A DNA stretch of 64,000 nt from positions 369,821,501-369,885,500 of the forward strand of contig NC_092337.1 in assembly GCF_046630445.1 (NCBI RefSeq), written 5' to 3'. The translations under genes were made by a program, and so were the position numbers. How positions within the stretch are numbered: position 1 is the stretch's first letter; each line of letters opens with the position of its first letter. Under the pieces are notes generated by a model. The model did not search any database. It was given only the letters and a program-made list of their open reading frames with translations, and was not told the origin of the DNA. This stretch comes from Rutidosis leptorrhynchoides (lineage: Eukaryota; Streptophyta; Magnoliopsida; Asterales; Asteraceae). Below are positions 48,001 through 60,553 of the stretch, one piece after another.

Positions 48001-48859
48001 TAATAATAATCTATATATACTCGTAGCCATTGATTATGTATCTAAATGGGCAGAAGCACAAGCTCTCCCAACTAACGATGCACGAGTTGTAGTCAACTTT
48101 TTAAAACGTCTTTTTGCAAGGTTTGGAACACCGAAAGCTTTAATAAGTGATCGGGGTACTCATTTCTGTAATAATCAACTTGAGAAAGTTCTTAAAAGAT
48201 ATGGAGTAACTCATAAAATCTCCACCTCATATCATCCACAAACAAGTGGACAAGTTGAAAATACCAACCGAGCTTTAAAACGTATTCTAGAGAAAACCGT
48301 AGGATCAAATCCGAAGGAATGGTCCATTAAATTGGAGGATGCACTCTGGGCTTTTAGAACAGCCTACAAAACTCCAATTGGAACCACACCTTTTAGACTT
48401 GTTTATGGAAAAGCATGTCATCTTCCAGTAGAAATTGAACACAAAGCATTTTGGGCTTTGAAAACATGTAATCTTGATTTACATGAAGCTGGACGTCTAC
48501 GATTAAGTCAACTAAACGAATTAGAAGAATTAAGACATGAAGCATACGAAAATTCGTTAATCTATAAAGAAAGAACGAAGAAATGGCATGATAAAAGAAT
48601 CAGAAGTTCAAAAGAATTTAAAGAAGGAGACAGAGTTCTTCTTTTCAATTCACGATTCAAGCTATTTCCTGGAAAATTGAAATCAAGATGGTCTGGACCA
48701 TTCATAGTCAAAAGAGTTTTCCCATACGGAACGATAGAATTAATAAATTCAAATGGGATTGAATTTAAAGTTAATGGTCACAGAGTTAAACATTACATAC
48801 ATGGTCCGATGGAAGTCGACAACGAAGTTAATCACAATTTCGACACCACAGCTAACTAA
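45077..48859 (+). CDS. Athila B pol polyprotein, intact
   Basis: 1260 codons in the order protease, RT, RNase H, integrase, diagnostic of Ty3/gypsy. Protease has [12 protein letters not shown] (about 95). RT begins near 405 ([12 protein letters not shown]), with [10 protein letters not shown] and the FMDD catalytic box near 536. RNase H starts at [12 protein letters not shown] (about 690). Integrase has a zinc site ([12 protein letters not shown] ... CKSCDAC) and the DD36E triad: D in GIDFMG (about 966), D in SDRGTHF (about 1024) and E in GQVENTN (about 1060). No chromodomain follows, as expected for Athila. No stop interrupts the frame. The start shown is the first ATG after the frameshift. 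The ancestral protein was probably fused to gag. Confidence 0.95.
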   Translation: MKKEKLEAEQSKFLDMFKQINVNLPFIDVISGMPRYAKFLKDLISNRKKMEELSAVTMNANCSAVLLNKIPEKLSDPGSFTIPCFLGSLSSIEVLADLGASINLMPYSLYAKLDLGELKPTRISIQLADRSIKYPRGIMENMLVKVGTLVFPVDFVVLDMEEDSQVPLILGRPFLNTAKAMIDVVGKKLTLSIEDESVTFSVDRAMQQPQSADDTCYYIQTIDAHAELLEEFSELQGTGECSLGEGNEPIDEAEMLATLIANGYKPTTEEIQMLKEEDRYRYKSSIEEPPKLELKPLPNHLEYAYLHGESELPVIISSSLTENEKSQLISVLKAHKPAIAWKIHDIKGISPSYCTHKILMEEGHKTYVQRQRRLNPNMQDVVKKEIIKLLDAGLIYPISDSPWVSPVQCVPKKGGMTVITNEKNELIPTRTITGWRVCIDYRKLNDATRKDHFPLPFIDQMLERLAGNSYYCFLDGFSGYFQILIAPEDQEKTTFTCPYGTFAYKRMPFGLCNAPATFQRCMMAIFHDMIEECMEVFMDDFSVFGDTFKSCLVNLERMLIRCEKSNLVLNWEKCHFMVKEGIVLGHKISKEGIEVDRAKVDVIAKLPHPTNVRGVRSFLGHAGFYRRFIKDFSKIATPMNKLLEKDAPFIFSDECIKSFNILKEKLTNAPIMITPNWNLPFELMCDASDFAMGAVLGQRIEKRFQPIYYASKTLQGAQTNYTTTEKELLAIVFDFDKFRSYLVLAKTVVYTDHSALRYLFSKQDAKPRLIRWILLLQEFDIEIRDKRGAENLAADHLSRLENPELEVLNESAIQDNFPDEYLLKIDYKEIPWFADYANYLVCGFLEKGLSYQRRKKFFSDIKHYFWEDPHLFKSCPDGIIRRCVFGEEANQILNHCHTGPTGGHYGPQLIARKVYDAGFYWPTIYKDAHLLCKSCDACQRAGKISQRDEMPQNVIQVCEVFDIWGIDFMGPFPKSNNNLYILVAIDYVSKWAEAQALPTNDARVVVNFLKRLFARFGTPKALISDRGTHFCNNQLEKVLKRYGVTHKISTSYHPQTSGQVENTNRALKRILEKTVGSNPKEWSIKLEDALWAFRTAYKTPIGTTPFRLVYGKACHLPVEIEHKAFWALKTCNLDLHEAGRLRLSQLNELEELRHEAYENSLIYKERTKKWHDKRIRSSKEFKEGDRVLLFNSRFKLFPGKLKSRWSGPFIVKRVFPYGTIELINSNGIEFKVNGHRVKHYIHGPMEVDNEVNHNFDTTAN

Positions 48860-49031
48860 GTGTGGGGAGAATCAAGTCTTTAAAGGATAATATGTATTTC
48901 TGTTAGAGTTAGATTGTCTGTTTTCGTGTAGTTCTCAAAAATGGAACCCGAATGGTCTTTTCCTAGCAGACCCTAAAGAACTAGTCTTCTCCCCCTATTC
49001 TGAATTTTTATTTTTTTTAGGTTTTTACAAA
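48860..49031 (+). other. Spacer between pol and the zinc-knuckle ORF
   Basis: Non-coding, with GTGTGGGGAGAATCAAG directly after the pol stop. Confidence 0.6.
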
Positions 49032-49448
49032 ATGAAGACTGCCTGTGAACTAAACCATGGTCTAATGCTACACGCTTTGATCACTAAAAGAAATAATGAC
49101 ATACTACCGAGTGAAATAGTATCAGTAATCAGAGAAAGAATGGACGGAGTTAGAAAAGAATCCAGATGCGAAGATAATAAGTTACAATTTGGTAAAGGAA
49201 AATCAAAATCCGCAGCGAAAAGAAGAGCACGACACCTAGAAAGATGTCACAAATGCGGAAAATGGTCACATGGAGGTAAATGTTCAAATAATCAAACCTA
49301 TTCAAATACCGAATTTGTTACTTTATGCAGAGACGGACCGTTCATATGTTTAGAAGAAAAGACACTGAATGCTCGAGGTTACGCCTATGTAGCCATGGAA
49401 AACCAATTAAACCGACTATCTTATGAATGGGATAGATCATATAACTAA
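49032..49448 (+). CDS. Small zinc-knuckle-like ORF of Athila B (unknown function)
   Basis: 138 codons beginning MKTACELNHGLMLHALIT. The middle is basic (GKGKSKSAAKRRARHLERC) and is followed by CHKCGKWSHGGKC, a CX2CX4HX3C motif one residue shorter than the retroviral CCHC knuckle. The tail (FICLEEKTLNARGYAYVAMENQ) matches nothing I know. It lies in sense orientation after pol, where most gypsy elements have nothing. It could be an RNA-binding accessory protein or a translocated piece of gag. Its open state in a young element is the only sign that it is used. Confidence 0.55.
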   Translation: MKTACELNHGLMLHALITKRNNDILPSEIVSVIRERMDGVRKESRCEDNKLQFGKGKSKSAAKRRARHLERCHKCGKWSHGGKCSNNQTYSNTEFVTLCRDGPFICLEEKTLNARGYAYVAMENQLNRLSYEWDRSYN

Positions 49449-50632
49449 GAAATTTATCTCACAGGTATGTCTGTACAGTTTTTATTTTCATTTTTAACCT
49501 TTTGATAATAAACGCTAATTTGTTCGCTAAAAAGTATTAAATTGGTATTGAATAAAATTAGGTTTGGCGACCGAAATTATTGATATCATTCAAAAATTTA
49601 TTACATCACTGCGAAATTTAACGTTTATTCTTAAGGTATAAATATCTTTAAACAATCAACCCAAAATATTTCAAAAATTCGTCATGAGTTAAATTAGGTC
49701 TTGGAACCGAAATTACTTTACCGAAAAGAGGGGCGCATATTTTTGATAATATTTGATTGATTAAAGTGGGATAAAAAGACAAAAAGATTTTTAATTTTAT
49801 TTTTACCATGTTTTTAAAATTAATATTTGAACCCTTTTATTAATATTGTAAACTTTGTAAAAACAATATATTTAAAATTGTAAATATTTGAAAAATTAAT
49901 ATAAGTTTGGTATGAATTTATAATATGAATTTTTAAATTAAGTTTGGTGTGAATTTTGAATTTTTAAAATATAAATTTTTAATTTTATGCATTTTAAATT
50001 TTAAGTTTGGTGTGAATTTTTAATATAAATTTTGAATTTTATATTTAAGTTGTGTGAATTTAAAAACAAAAATTTACTTTATCTCATTAAGTTAAGAATA
50101 TGATTTTTAAAATTCGTCGTAAGTTGAAGACTAGGTCTTTGAACCGAAATTGCTTTACCCGAGGGAGGGACGAGAACTTTTATTATCATTATTTTTAATC
50201 TTATTGAATTAGAGTATGCCAAAAACATTGAAAAAACCCAAAAATCTTAGCTTTTAAAACAATCGCTACAAAAAGACAAATTTTAAAATTTTGTCGAAGG
50301 ACGGACTAGGACATCGATCCGAAACGACCTCGTCCTAAATAACAAGGGAAACAAAATTTTAAAATTAATTTCTTAATTGTTTTCATAAGTTAATGATTAT
50401 AAAAAAAAAAAATATATATATATATACCAAACTCCGCGACTCGCGGAGTTTGGAGGGTAAATCCCCGCGACTCGCGGGAGGGCCGGATTACAGAAAAAAA
50501 ATAAAGAGCTGCAACAGCTCAGTTTCACACTCCCCAACTCGAAAACCTGCGAAAAACTGTCCGAAAATACACCCAAATACACCCCAAAATCACAATTTTT
50601 AACCGTTAATCACCAAATCTTTTGCTAAAATC
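49449..50632 (+). other. Non-coding region with palindrome pair, Athila B
   Basis: AT-rich and without ORFs. Two loosely similar blocks (near 49680 and 50110) share TCGT.A.GTTGAA-type words plus GAACCGAAATT.CTTTACC. Two CCGCGACTCGCGG palindromes lie at 50427-50453 and 50462-50479, just upstream of the env-like gene. Confidence 0.65.
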
Positions 50633-52656
50633 ATGTTGAGAAGGATGCTATCTAAGAATTACTCAAGAAAAACGGTAAATTTCTACACCTAAACACCATT
50701 TAATTCGAAATTTGGTGTTCTTGAGTCATTTTTTTCCCAATTTGATTTTGATGCTTTTTAGTGTAATTAAGCTTAAATTGTTTATGTATTATGCTTGTAT
50801 AACCTAGATTGATGTTGTTTAACATGATTAGAAGCCTTAAACTTCAAATTTTGAATAATCTAGGGTTTGTGTTCTTGAGCAATTTGGGGCTTTTTAATAT
50901 AAACAGGTTATGGCCGATTTTTGTCATGAATTGTTGCTAAATTAAGTAGTGTAACATGTTTAGGTAGTTAAATGATCTAAACTTTGAGCCTAAACATGAT
51001 TTTGAGAATTAAAGTGGACTTTTTCAAGTCTAAAATTCATGAACTTGATTTTTGAAAGATAATGCCATTTGAGACTTGTTTAATTGCTAGTAATGATTAT
51101 TTTGACATGATATTTGAGTTGAATGATTATGAACTAGGCGAACATTTTCGTATATGCTTATTTGAAAAAGTGTAGATTTGATGAAAATATGAAAATGAGC
51201 TTAAGTTTGATATAAATTGATAATGTCATTGTAATTATTTTGATTGATGATTTTGCTGACACTAATGCATATTTGGATGCACAAAATTTGTGTTTGATGT
51301 GTTTTGCAGACTGAAAGGGGTGAATCTTCGTCCCAAGCCCGAAATGCTCCTGCTGAGAATTTGGAACAACAGGAGGTGGATAACTACTACAAGCAGGATA
51401 TACCTCATCCAGTCATGACCTTTTCTGATATGCACTTGGAAGAATTGCACCCGAACCTGAGATTTGACAGACTTTGGATAGATTATCCAAAATATTAAAG
51501 GGGTTTGCATACTCTTCATTCTAAGGTTGTTGAGGTACCAAGGGTCATAGAATGGGGACCCTTAGAAGCAGTAGAATTGGCCGGGCCAATTAGGGAATTA
51601 CTTGTACAGAGGTATGGTAATTCTTCTTTTAATGACTGGGTATGTTTATTCACCATACGTAGACCTGTATATAAAGTAAGGTGTGAAGAATTGTTATGTA
51701 GTATAGAATTGAATGATCGGGTAGCTAGTTTAACCGATCGTTCTTTTATTAGATTTTTGTTAGGCGGTTCGATGCGCCACATGTCTTTACTAGACATGGC
51801 TCAGGCTTTACGTATATATACGCCTGAGGAGTTAGCGTCTGCCGATTGTAGAGGATTGATACTAAACGGTAGAAAGATAGGTGAAAATTTTGATACACAC
51901 GGTGTGTGGAGTCAAATGACAAGCCATCACCGTTTCAAAGGGGGAAATTACTCTTATTTGGATATAGATAGAGCCGAATTAAGAGTGATACATAGGTTTT
52001 TAGCTAATTCGATTACACAAAGGGGTAAAAACAAAGAAAAGGTAAATGAACAAGATTTGTTTTACCATATGTGTATTCGAGACCCACAAAGCGCTGTAAG
52101 TATACCATATTGTGTGGGTTATTATTTATCAGCTGTGGTTCGGGGGATGCGACCACATAGCATAATAGGAGGTGGTATTTTTATTACTTTGATTGGTGAA
52201 TATCTCGGTGTGGATATAAGTCGGGGGGGATTATTACTAGAAGAGCCGGAACCCCGCGATACTATAGGTTTAAATGTATACCATGGTGCGAAAGTTTTGA
52301 AGAGGCGAAATAACGCCGCAGTACGATACCATGGTAGACATCCACAGGTGGAGAGAAACCAGCAGCAAGGTAATGTAGGAGGGGGGAATGAGATGCAAGA
52401 AATGCATAGGTTTATAGCTTCTCAGGAATACGAAAATGCTAGACAGAGAGCATTTGAAGATTGGCAAGTTCATCAGAACCAAATCATAGCTCATTGCCAA
52501 CATATAGGTAGAAACTATATTCCTACACCGAAACCCATCTTCCCTCCTTGGTCTATAGAGATGCAGCCACCATATCCTACGTATGACCCTGCCGAAGCAT
52601 TCTATAGCACCTATGGTTATGCCTGGAACCCCTATTGGTACCAATATCATCCTTAG
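50633..52656 (+). pseudogene. Athila ORF-1/env-like gene with intron, one nonsense codon
   Basis: Exon 1 (50633-50674) encodes MLRRMLSKNYSRKT. A GT-AG intron (50675-51309, donor ACG|GTAAAT, acceptor TTTTGCAG) is followed in frame by exon 2 (51310-52656). The TAA at 51496-51498 is the only stop inside exon 2. The body shows FLLGGSMRHMSLLDMAQALRI, YTPEEL, a WSQM/YSYLDIDRAELRVIHRFLA block and GGGIFITLIGEYLGVD. This pattern fits the Athila ORF-1 family (PF03078), as I recall it. The position between pol and the 3' LTR is where Athila elements carry a putative envelope-like gene. No clear membrane anchor was seen. The role is unknown. Confidence 0.65.
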
Positions 52657-54739
52657 TGTACTTATTATTATTTTTTTATTTTGTAATTTGTAATTATTGA
52701 TACGTTTAATACTTTTGTTAATAGTGTAATCATTTTTATAATTATCTAACTTTTATCCTTAGATTTTAATAATTTTTGAATGTGGGGTAATATACCAAAT
52801 TTCAAAAATATGTATATTTGTTTGCAGTTTATCTTATGTACACAACAGGGTAAAACAACGCATTTTCAAAGACTGGCATTAAGTTCAGCAAAAGCAACTA
52901 ATTTTGACGACAAGATGCAAAATATATGTGAAATAACAACAAGACGGAATGAACAAATGATGTGCACCATTTATCATTCAGCAAACAAACGCCAATATAT
53001 TTGGAAACTTTGGTAAAAATTTAATCATTTTCACACAAATCACCCTCAATAATTTAAATTGTTACTGATTTCTTGCAAATGAGGGCATTGCAAGATCTTA
53101 AGTGTGGGAAGGGGTTAAATTCTTTCGGATTTTAAAATTTTTTACTTTAAACACTTGGTTACCATTAAAAATACTAGTAAAGCAGTAGTTGTATTAGAAT
53201 CTAGTGCTCTCTGATAATAAAGAACAGCCCTGGTCTTATATACTGACTACCCAATTCTAGTAAAATTTTTCAAAATTTTCAATTAAATGAACTCAAAATC
53301 ATGTTTATACATATTTATGAACGATAAAACTAGGTTTTAACACCGAAATTATTGTAACCTCGGAAAGGACATAAATTGAGAAACAAACCAAAATGTTAAA
53401 AATTCATTTAAAATGGAATAGAGGACGATAAAAAGGAAAATAAAAGCCAAGTGTGGGAAAATTTACCAAGTTATCTTAAACATATGTCACATATATCTGT
53501 AACAAATAACTGAAAATACTTTTGCTTTGGACTAAACTAAACTGTTTTTACCCGATGAAAGAAAAGAAGAGATGGATCTACACGATGAATCAATTCCATC
53601 ATTAAAAGGAAGTAAAGTCTTCCGAAAAAGACACGCGCTTCTTGATTTAGGTCATGAAGTTGTCGTCCAGACCAGCTGTAGGTTGACGAAAAATCTAGAA
53701 AAGTCATCACTAAAATCAGCAGGAAATCCACGGACCTCAGCATTAAACAGGGTCGCCATGTGGTCAGATTTATCCTAACCATGAGAAGGATTTATCTCGT
53801 ACAATGGGGGGGCACCATGCAAATTAGCTGGATAAGACTAATGAATCAGATCCCCAGAAAGGATAATCTCCTTAAAGATTAAAAATCAGCTTTTAAGACT
53901 GATATTATTCAATCCTAGAGATTGACCTTAAAGATTGAGAATTACAAACTCATGGAATTCAATGATATCTAAACTCGAGCTTGAACGAGAAAATATTTTG
54001 ATCAAAATTACAAACCGATTTGTTTTCTGAAAACCCTATTTTCAATGCGTTCATTACCATTGAACGTAAAATCCTAGGAATTCACCTGGAATTCATTAGG
54101 TCACCTGAACTAAATCGGGTATCAACCGTAAGAACGGTGGTTGCATAGTGGTCAAAGACAGGACCTTGTGCCATACCGAAAAATTATAAGGGTGAGCTTT
54201 ACTATTGCTCCTACAAAGGATAGTAATTGCGTCCGACACGTTATAGACCATAATTAAAAGCATGTCAGGGGACATTGCCTTAACAGTTGCTTGTTCAACG
54301 CTTTCCTTTACAACCGGACGGTAGTTTACCGAAAGGTAATATACGGGACAAGTAAACTGGACGTGTTGCTTTCCAAATACAAGGTTAGCAAGTGGGTGAC
54401 ACAAAACAGCAAGTTTTGAGCTAAAATTTTCAATTCTGAAACCCACCTAACCCACAAAAATATTTTGCAAACACCGGTAAAGGGTTATTATGGAAAACCT
54501 ATCTAGGGTAAAAACTAGATTTAATTTTCAAAAGATCAAATGTTTTCATAAAGATCCAATTTCCTTAATGGATCTAAATTTTTATAGTCATGTGGGACTG
54601 TAAACCATATCGTTACTACCATTGTTTATACCGCCATATAGAAATCACTGATGTACAAAGTGTGAAGAATAAAGAAGTGATTCTAGTATTTCAAGACGAT
54701 ATTGCTTGAGGACAAGCAACGCTCAAGTATGGGAATATT
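52657..54739 (+). other. 3' non-coding region of Athila B up to the 3' LTR
   Basis: No supported gene. Repeated words such as AAGTGTGGGAA (near 53100 and 53450) and GACCTTAAAGATTGAGAATT occur. The last 40 bp (GAGGACAAGCAACGCTCAAG then TATGGGAATAT) correspond to the polypurine-like end that precedes Athila 3' LTRs. Confidence 0.6.
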
Positions 54740-56732
54740 TGATAATGCTAAAAACGAACATATATTTCATAGCATTATTCCTCAAGAAAGACAAGCTTTT
54801 AGTTGCAATTGTTCTATTTACAAGTGATATTCGTTTAAATAATAAAAGGTGAAGACAAAAGACAGATTCGACGAATTGAAGACGCAAACGACCAAAAAGC
54901 TCAAAAGAACAAAAGACAATCAAAAAGGTTCCAATTATTGATAAGAAACGTCTCAAAATTACAAGAGTACAAGATTCAAAACGCAAAGTACAAGATATTA
55001 AATTGTACGCAAGGACGTTCGAAAATCCGGAACCGGGACCAGAGTCAACTCTTAACGCTCGACGCAACGGACTAAAAATTACAAGTTAACTATGTATATA
55101 AATATAATATAATATATAATTAATTATATTAATTATATATATATTATATATATAATAAAAACCGTCGGCAGAGAAAGACTCCAAAGTGTGAGCTGGAATT
55201 TCAAACTCCGCGACTCGCGGAGTTTGAAGGCCAAAAAGGCCGCGAGTCGCGGAGCCCCAAAAGTCAAAAATCCCTATAAAAGCAAACGAATTCTGATCGC
55301 AAAAATTAACAATATATCCATCCATCTCTCTATCTATATCGTAAAATATATATATATATATTTATAATTTATATTTTAATTTTAATTATAATTCTAATAA
55401 TAAGGGTATGTTAGCGAATATTGTAAGGGTGTAAGTCGAAATTCTGTCCGTGTAACGCTACGCTATTTTTAATCATTGTAAGTTATGTTCAACCTTTTTA
55501 TATTAATGTCTCGTAGCTAAGTTATTATTATGCTTATTTAAAACGAAGTAATCATGATGTTGGGCTAATTACTAAAATTGGGTAATTGGGCTTTGTACCA
55601 TAATTGGGGTTTGGACAAAAGAACGACACTTGTGGAAATTAGACTATGGGTTATTAATGGGCTTTATATTTGTTTAACTAAATGAAAGTTTGTTAATGTT
55701 AATATAAAGATTTACAATTGGGCGTCCCTATAAATTGCCATATACACTCGATCGGACACGATGGGCGGGGTATTTATATGTACGAATAATCGTTCATTTA
55801 ACCGGACACGGGAATGGATTAATAGCCACTAGAATAATTAAAACAGGGGTGAAATTACATTCAAGGGTAATTGGTGTAATTGCTAACAAAGTAGTAAAAC
55901 CTTGGTTTACACGCAGTTGATAACCTGGTGTATTCATTAAACAAAGTATTAAAACCTTGTTACAATTCGAATCCCCAATTAGTTGGAATATTTAACTTCG
56001 GGTATAAGGATAATTTGACGAGGACACTCGCACTTTATATTTATGACTGATGGACTGTTATGGACAAAAACCAGACGGACATATTAAATAATCCAGGACA
56101 AAGGACAATTAACCCATGGGCATAAAACTAAAATCAACACGTCAAACATCATGATTACGGAAGTTTAAATAAGCATAATTCTTTTATTTCATATTTAATT
56201 TCCTTTATTTTATATTTAATTGCACTTCTAATTATCGCACTTTTATTTATTGTTATTTAATCGCACTTTTAATTATCGTACTTTTTAATTATCGCAAGTT
56301 TATTTTATCGCACTTTTATTATTCGCAATTTCATTATCGTTATTTACTTTACGCTTTAATTTAAGTCTTGTATTTATTTTATATTTTACATTAGGTTTTA
56401 ACTGCGACTAAAGTCTTAAAATCGACAAACCGGTCATTAAACGGTAAAAACCCCCCTTTATAATAATAATATTACTTATATATATGTTTGTATTTTTATA
56501 AAAGTAAACTAATATAGCGTTGAGCTTTGTTTAAAGATTTCCCTATGGAATGAACCGAACTTACTAAAAACTACACTACTGTACGATTAGGTACACTGCC
56601 TATAAGTGTTGTAGCAAGGTTTAAGTATATCCATTCTATAAATAAATAAATATCTTGTGTAAAATTGTATCGTATTTAATAGTTTTTCCTAGTAAAATAT
56701 AAGCTACTTTATATACACCTCGCATAACACCA
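54740..56732 (+). repeat. 3' LTR of Athila B
   Basis: 1993 bp, TG...CA, near-identical to 39849-41843. The palindrome pair recurs at 55202-55226 and 55238-55256. Confidence 0.94.
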
Positions 56733-56737
56733 GTTAA

Positions 56738-59550
56738 CAACATTTAACATGATCGTTAACTTAAAGGTTTCAAATCAACATTTACATGTAACGACTAACG
56801 ATGACTTAACGACTCAGTTAAAATGTATATACATGTAGTGTTTTAATATGTATTCATACACTTTTTAAAGACTTCAAGACACTTATCAAAATACTTCTAC
56901 TTAACAAAAATGCTTACAATTACATCCTCGTTCAGTTTCATCAACAATTCTACTCGTATGCACCCGTATTCGTACTCGTACAATACACAGCTTTTAGACG
57001 TATGTACTATTGGTATATACACTCTAATGATCAGCTCTTAGCAGCCCATTTGAGTCACCTAACACATGTGGGAACCATCATTTGGCAACTAGCATGAAAT
57101 ATCTCATAAAATTACAAAAATATGAGTAATCATTCATGACTTATTTACCTGAAAACAAAATTACACATCCTTTATATCTAATCCATATATCAACGACCAA
57201 AAACACCTATAAAAACTTTCATTCTTCAATTTTCTTCATCTAAGTGATCTCTCTCAAGTTCTATCTTCAAGTTCTAAGTGTTCTTCATAAATTCTATAAG
57301 TTCTAGTTTCATAAAATCAAGAATACTTCCAAGTTTGCTAGCTTACTTCCAATCTTGTAAAGTGATCATCCAACCTCAAGAAATCTTTCTTATTTACAGT
57401 AAGATATCTTTCTAATACAAGGTAATACTCATATTCAAACTTTGGTTCAATTTCTATAACTATAACAATCTTATTTCGAGTGATGATCTTACTTGAATTT
57501 GTTTTCGTGTCATGATTCTGCTTCAAGAACTTTCAAGCCATCCAAGGATCCTTTGAAGCTAGATCCATTTATCTCTTTTCCAGTAGGTTTATCCACAAAA
57601 CTTGAGGTAGTAATGATGTTCTTAACATCATTCAATTCATACATATAAAGCTATCTTATTCGAAGGTTTAAACTTGAAATCACTAGAACATAGTTTAGTT
57701 AATTCTAAACTTGTTCACAAACAAAAGTTAATCTTTCTAACTTGACTTTTAAAATCAACTAAACACATGTTCTATATCTATATGATATGCTAACTTAATG
57801 ATTTAAAATCGGAAAACACGAAAAACACCGTAAAACCGAATATACGCCGTTGTAGTAACACCGCGGGCTGTTTTGGGTTAGTTAATTAAAAACAATGATA
57901 AAATTTTGATATAAAAGTTGTTCTTCTGGGAAAATGATTTTTCTTATGAACATGAAACTATATCCAAAAATCATGGTTAAACTCAAAGTGGAAGTATGTT
58001 TTCCAAAATGGTCATCTAGACGTCGTTCTTTCGACTGAAATGACTACCTTTACAAAAATGACATGTAACCTGTAATTCTGAATATAAACTTATATTCATA
58101 AACTTAAGTTCAATATGAAAAAATAGCAATTGGATTCACTCAAAACGGATTTAAAACGAAGAAGTTATGGGTAAAACAAGATTGGTTATTTTTGCTTGTT
58201 GTAGCTACGTGAAAATTGGTAACAAATCTATATTAATCATATCCTAGCTAACTTATATTGTATTATACATGTATTCTAATATATTATGTAATCTTGGGAT
58301 ACCATAGACACGTATGCAAATGTTTTGACATATCATATCGACCCATCTATATATATTATTTGGAACAACCATAGACACTCTATATGCAGTAATGTTGGAG
58401 TTAGCTATACAGGGTTGAGGTTGATTCCAAAAATATATATAGCTTGAGTTGTGATCTAGCCTGAGACATGTATACAATGGGTCGTGGATTATTCAAGATA
58501 ATATATATCGATTTATTTCTGTACATCTAATTATGGACAACTAGTTGTAGGTTATTAACGAGGACAGCTGACTTAATACACTCAAATCTTTAAAACATAA
58601 TAAAAATGGTTGTAATTATATTTTGATCATACTTTGATATACATGTACATATTTGTATAGGTTTGTGAATAGATCCGTGGCCAAGTCTTATTTCCGAGGA
58701 AGGAAATATCTGTGAAAGTGAGTTATAGTCCCACTTTTAAAATCTAATATTTTTGGGATGAGAATACATGCAGGTTTTATAAATGATTTACAAAATAGAC
58801 ACAAGTACGTGAAACTACATTCTATGGTTGAATTATCGAAATCGAATATGCCCCTTTTTATTAAGTCTGGTAATCTAAGAATTAGGGAACAGACACCCTA
58901 ATTGACGCGAATCCTAAAGATAGATCTATTGGGCCTAACAAACCCCATCCAAAGTACCGGATGCTTTAGTACTTCGAAATTTATATCATATCCGAAGGGT
59001 GTCCCGGATTGATGGGGATATTCTTATATATGCATCTTGTTAATGTCGGTTACCAGGTGTTCACCATATGAATGATTTTTATCTCTATGTATGGGATGTG
59101 TATTGAAATATGAAATCTTGTGGTCTATTGTTACGATTTGATACATATAGGTTAAACCTATAACTCACCAACATTTTTGTTGACGTTTAAAGCATGTTTA
59201 TTCTCAGGTGAATACTAAGAGCTTCCGCTGTTGCATACTAAAATAAGGACAAGATTTGGAGTCCATGTTTGTATGATATTGTGTAAAAACTGCATTCAAG
59301 AAATATATGTCGATGTAACATATTTGTATTGTAAACCATTATGTAATGGTCGTGTGTAAACAGTATATTTTAGATTATCATTATTTGATAATCTACGTAA
59401 TGTTTTTAAAACCTTTATTGATAAAATAAAGGTTATGGTTGTTTTAAAAATGAATGCAGTCTTTGAAAAACGTCTCATATAGAGGTCAAAACCTTGCAAC
59501 GAAATCAATTAATATGGAACGTTTATAATCAATATGAACGCGACATTTCA
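56738..59550 (+). repeat. 5' LTR of chromovirus D, second part
   Basis: Continues the LTR after Athila B. It matches element E (about 7936 down to 7313) and then extends past the point where E is interrupted. It ends CGCGACATTTCA at 59550. With the first part, the LTR is about 3.4 kb, which is large. No gene is visible in it. Confidence 0.82.
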
Positions 59551-59552
59551 GT

Positions 59553-59564
59553 TGGTATCCGAGC
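59553..59564 (+). other. Primer-binding site of chromovirus D
   Basis: TGGTATCCGAGC, 2 nt after the LTR end, matches the plant initiator tRNA-Met PBS (TGGTATCAGAGC) at 11 of 12 positions. It fixes the LTR boundary and the plus-strand orientation. Confidence 0.85.
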
Positions 59565-59760
59565 GTTGGTCTTAGAGAACCAGAAAATTACATTGGTGTA
59601 TCTTATCGTGTTTGTTAGGATGCATTAGTGAGTCTGGACTTCGACCGTGTTTTTCTTCAAAAACGATTGCTTAACATTTTTTGTTGAAAACTATATATTA
59701 TTAACATGTAAATATTATGTGATATATTAATCTCTTAACGTGTTTGATATTGTGTGATAG

Positions 59761-60395
59761 ATGTCTACCTCTAGTACAAATCCCATTGATTCACTTAATA
59801 ATAATGAAGAGTCGAATATATTTTGGGAAGATTCACAAATTCCCGAAGAGGAACCGGAAGAAGAAGAAGAACCGGAAGAGGAGGAACCGGAAGAAGATGA
59901 ACCAGAAGAGGAGGAATCGGAAGAGGAGGAACCAAAAGAAGAGGTTCTAGAGGAAGAAATATTGATACCTATAGTAAATCGATTAAATAAGAGAAAATCC
60001 TCAACCAACAGACCAAAGTTAATAATGGTCAATGGTGTTTCCGCCGAGGAAGCAAAATATTGGGAAGATTACCAAATTTCCGATGAATTGGATCCCGATG
60101 AGGATTCCGATGATGTTATAGAAATTACCTCGACCCAATTTAATAAAGCGAAGGAAAATAATAAGGTAAAAGGTAAAAAATAGAGAAACCCGATTCCAAC
60201 CCCGATGAACTTTATATGTATCGACAACATCCGTATTTACTAAAATGTAACAATGACCCGGGAACCTCTAAACCACCAGTTTTTTCTAAACCATTGTGGA
60301 AAACGACGGCTCGTATTAGAGGAACACCATATATTCCTAGAAAATTAGGAAAACGAACCAAGTCCGAAGAAGAAGAAACCAGTGATTCAGATTAG
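59761..60395 (+). pseudogene. Acidic-protein ORF upstream of gag in chromovirus D (frameshifted)
   Basis: The open frame from ATG 59761 to 60183 encodes 140 residues. MSTSSTNPIDSLNNNEES is followed by a Glu/Pro-rich block (about residues 29-64) and a second acidic segment (YWEDYQISDELDPDEDSDD). The segment around IFWEDSQIPEEE resembles KYWEDYQISDELDPDED, hinting at an internal duplication. At the A-run before 60181 the frame hits a stop. In another frame, coding continues without stops to 60393-60395 (ELYMYRQHPYLLKCNNDPG ... SEEEETSDSD). A 1-base indel in the A-run is the simplest explanation. I recognise no family. It lies between the PBS and an F-box ORF, where chromoviruses normally have no gene. 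Confidence 0.6.
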
Positions 60396-60553
60396 AAGGT
60401 TGTAATCATGTTGTGTATTATATGTATTATAGTGTGTTTGTATTTTTATGTTCTATGTAAAAATTGCTTGTATTGTTTGTTAATTATCTTTTACGAATCT
60501 AATCCTTGTCTATTTTACAGTATAAAAACAAAATGGACGTTAAGGGTAGATAA
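60396..60553 (+). other. Short spacer between the acidic and F-box ORFs
   Basis: Non-coding and T-rich. It contains CTATTTTACAG (about 60511), which could serve as a splice acceptor before the F-box frame, and ends in an in-frame TAA (60551-60553). Confidence 0.5.

Larger units (their letters stand above)
39849..56732 (+). mobile_element. Athila-type element B, complete (16.9 kb), TSD GTTAA
   Basis: The LTRs at 39849-41843 and 54740-56732 are flanked by GTTAA on both sides (39844-39848 and 56733-56737). Internal order: PBS, leader, gag, pol, zinc-knuckle ORF, spliced Athila ORF-1/env-like gene, long 3' non-coding region. The LTR pair differs at about 15 positions by eye, so insertion is recent. 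Pol is fully open, while gag and the env-like gene carry a few breaks. Confidence 0.95.

Noticed and set aside
51304..51498. Separate 64-codon gene before the env-like ORF
   Set aside because: It has no ATG, is in the same frame as the following ORF and starts exactly at a splice acceptor. It is better explained as the start of exon 2 before one nonsense codon.
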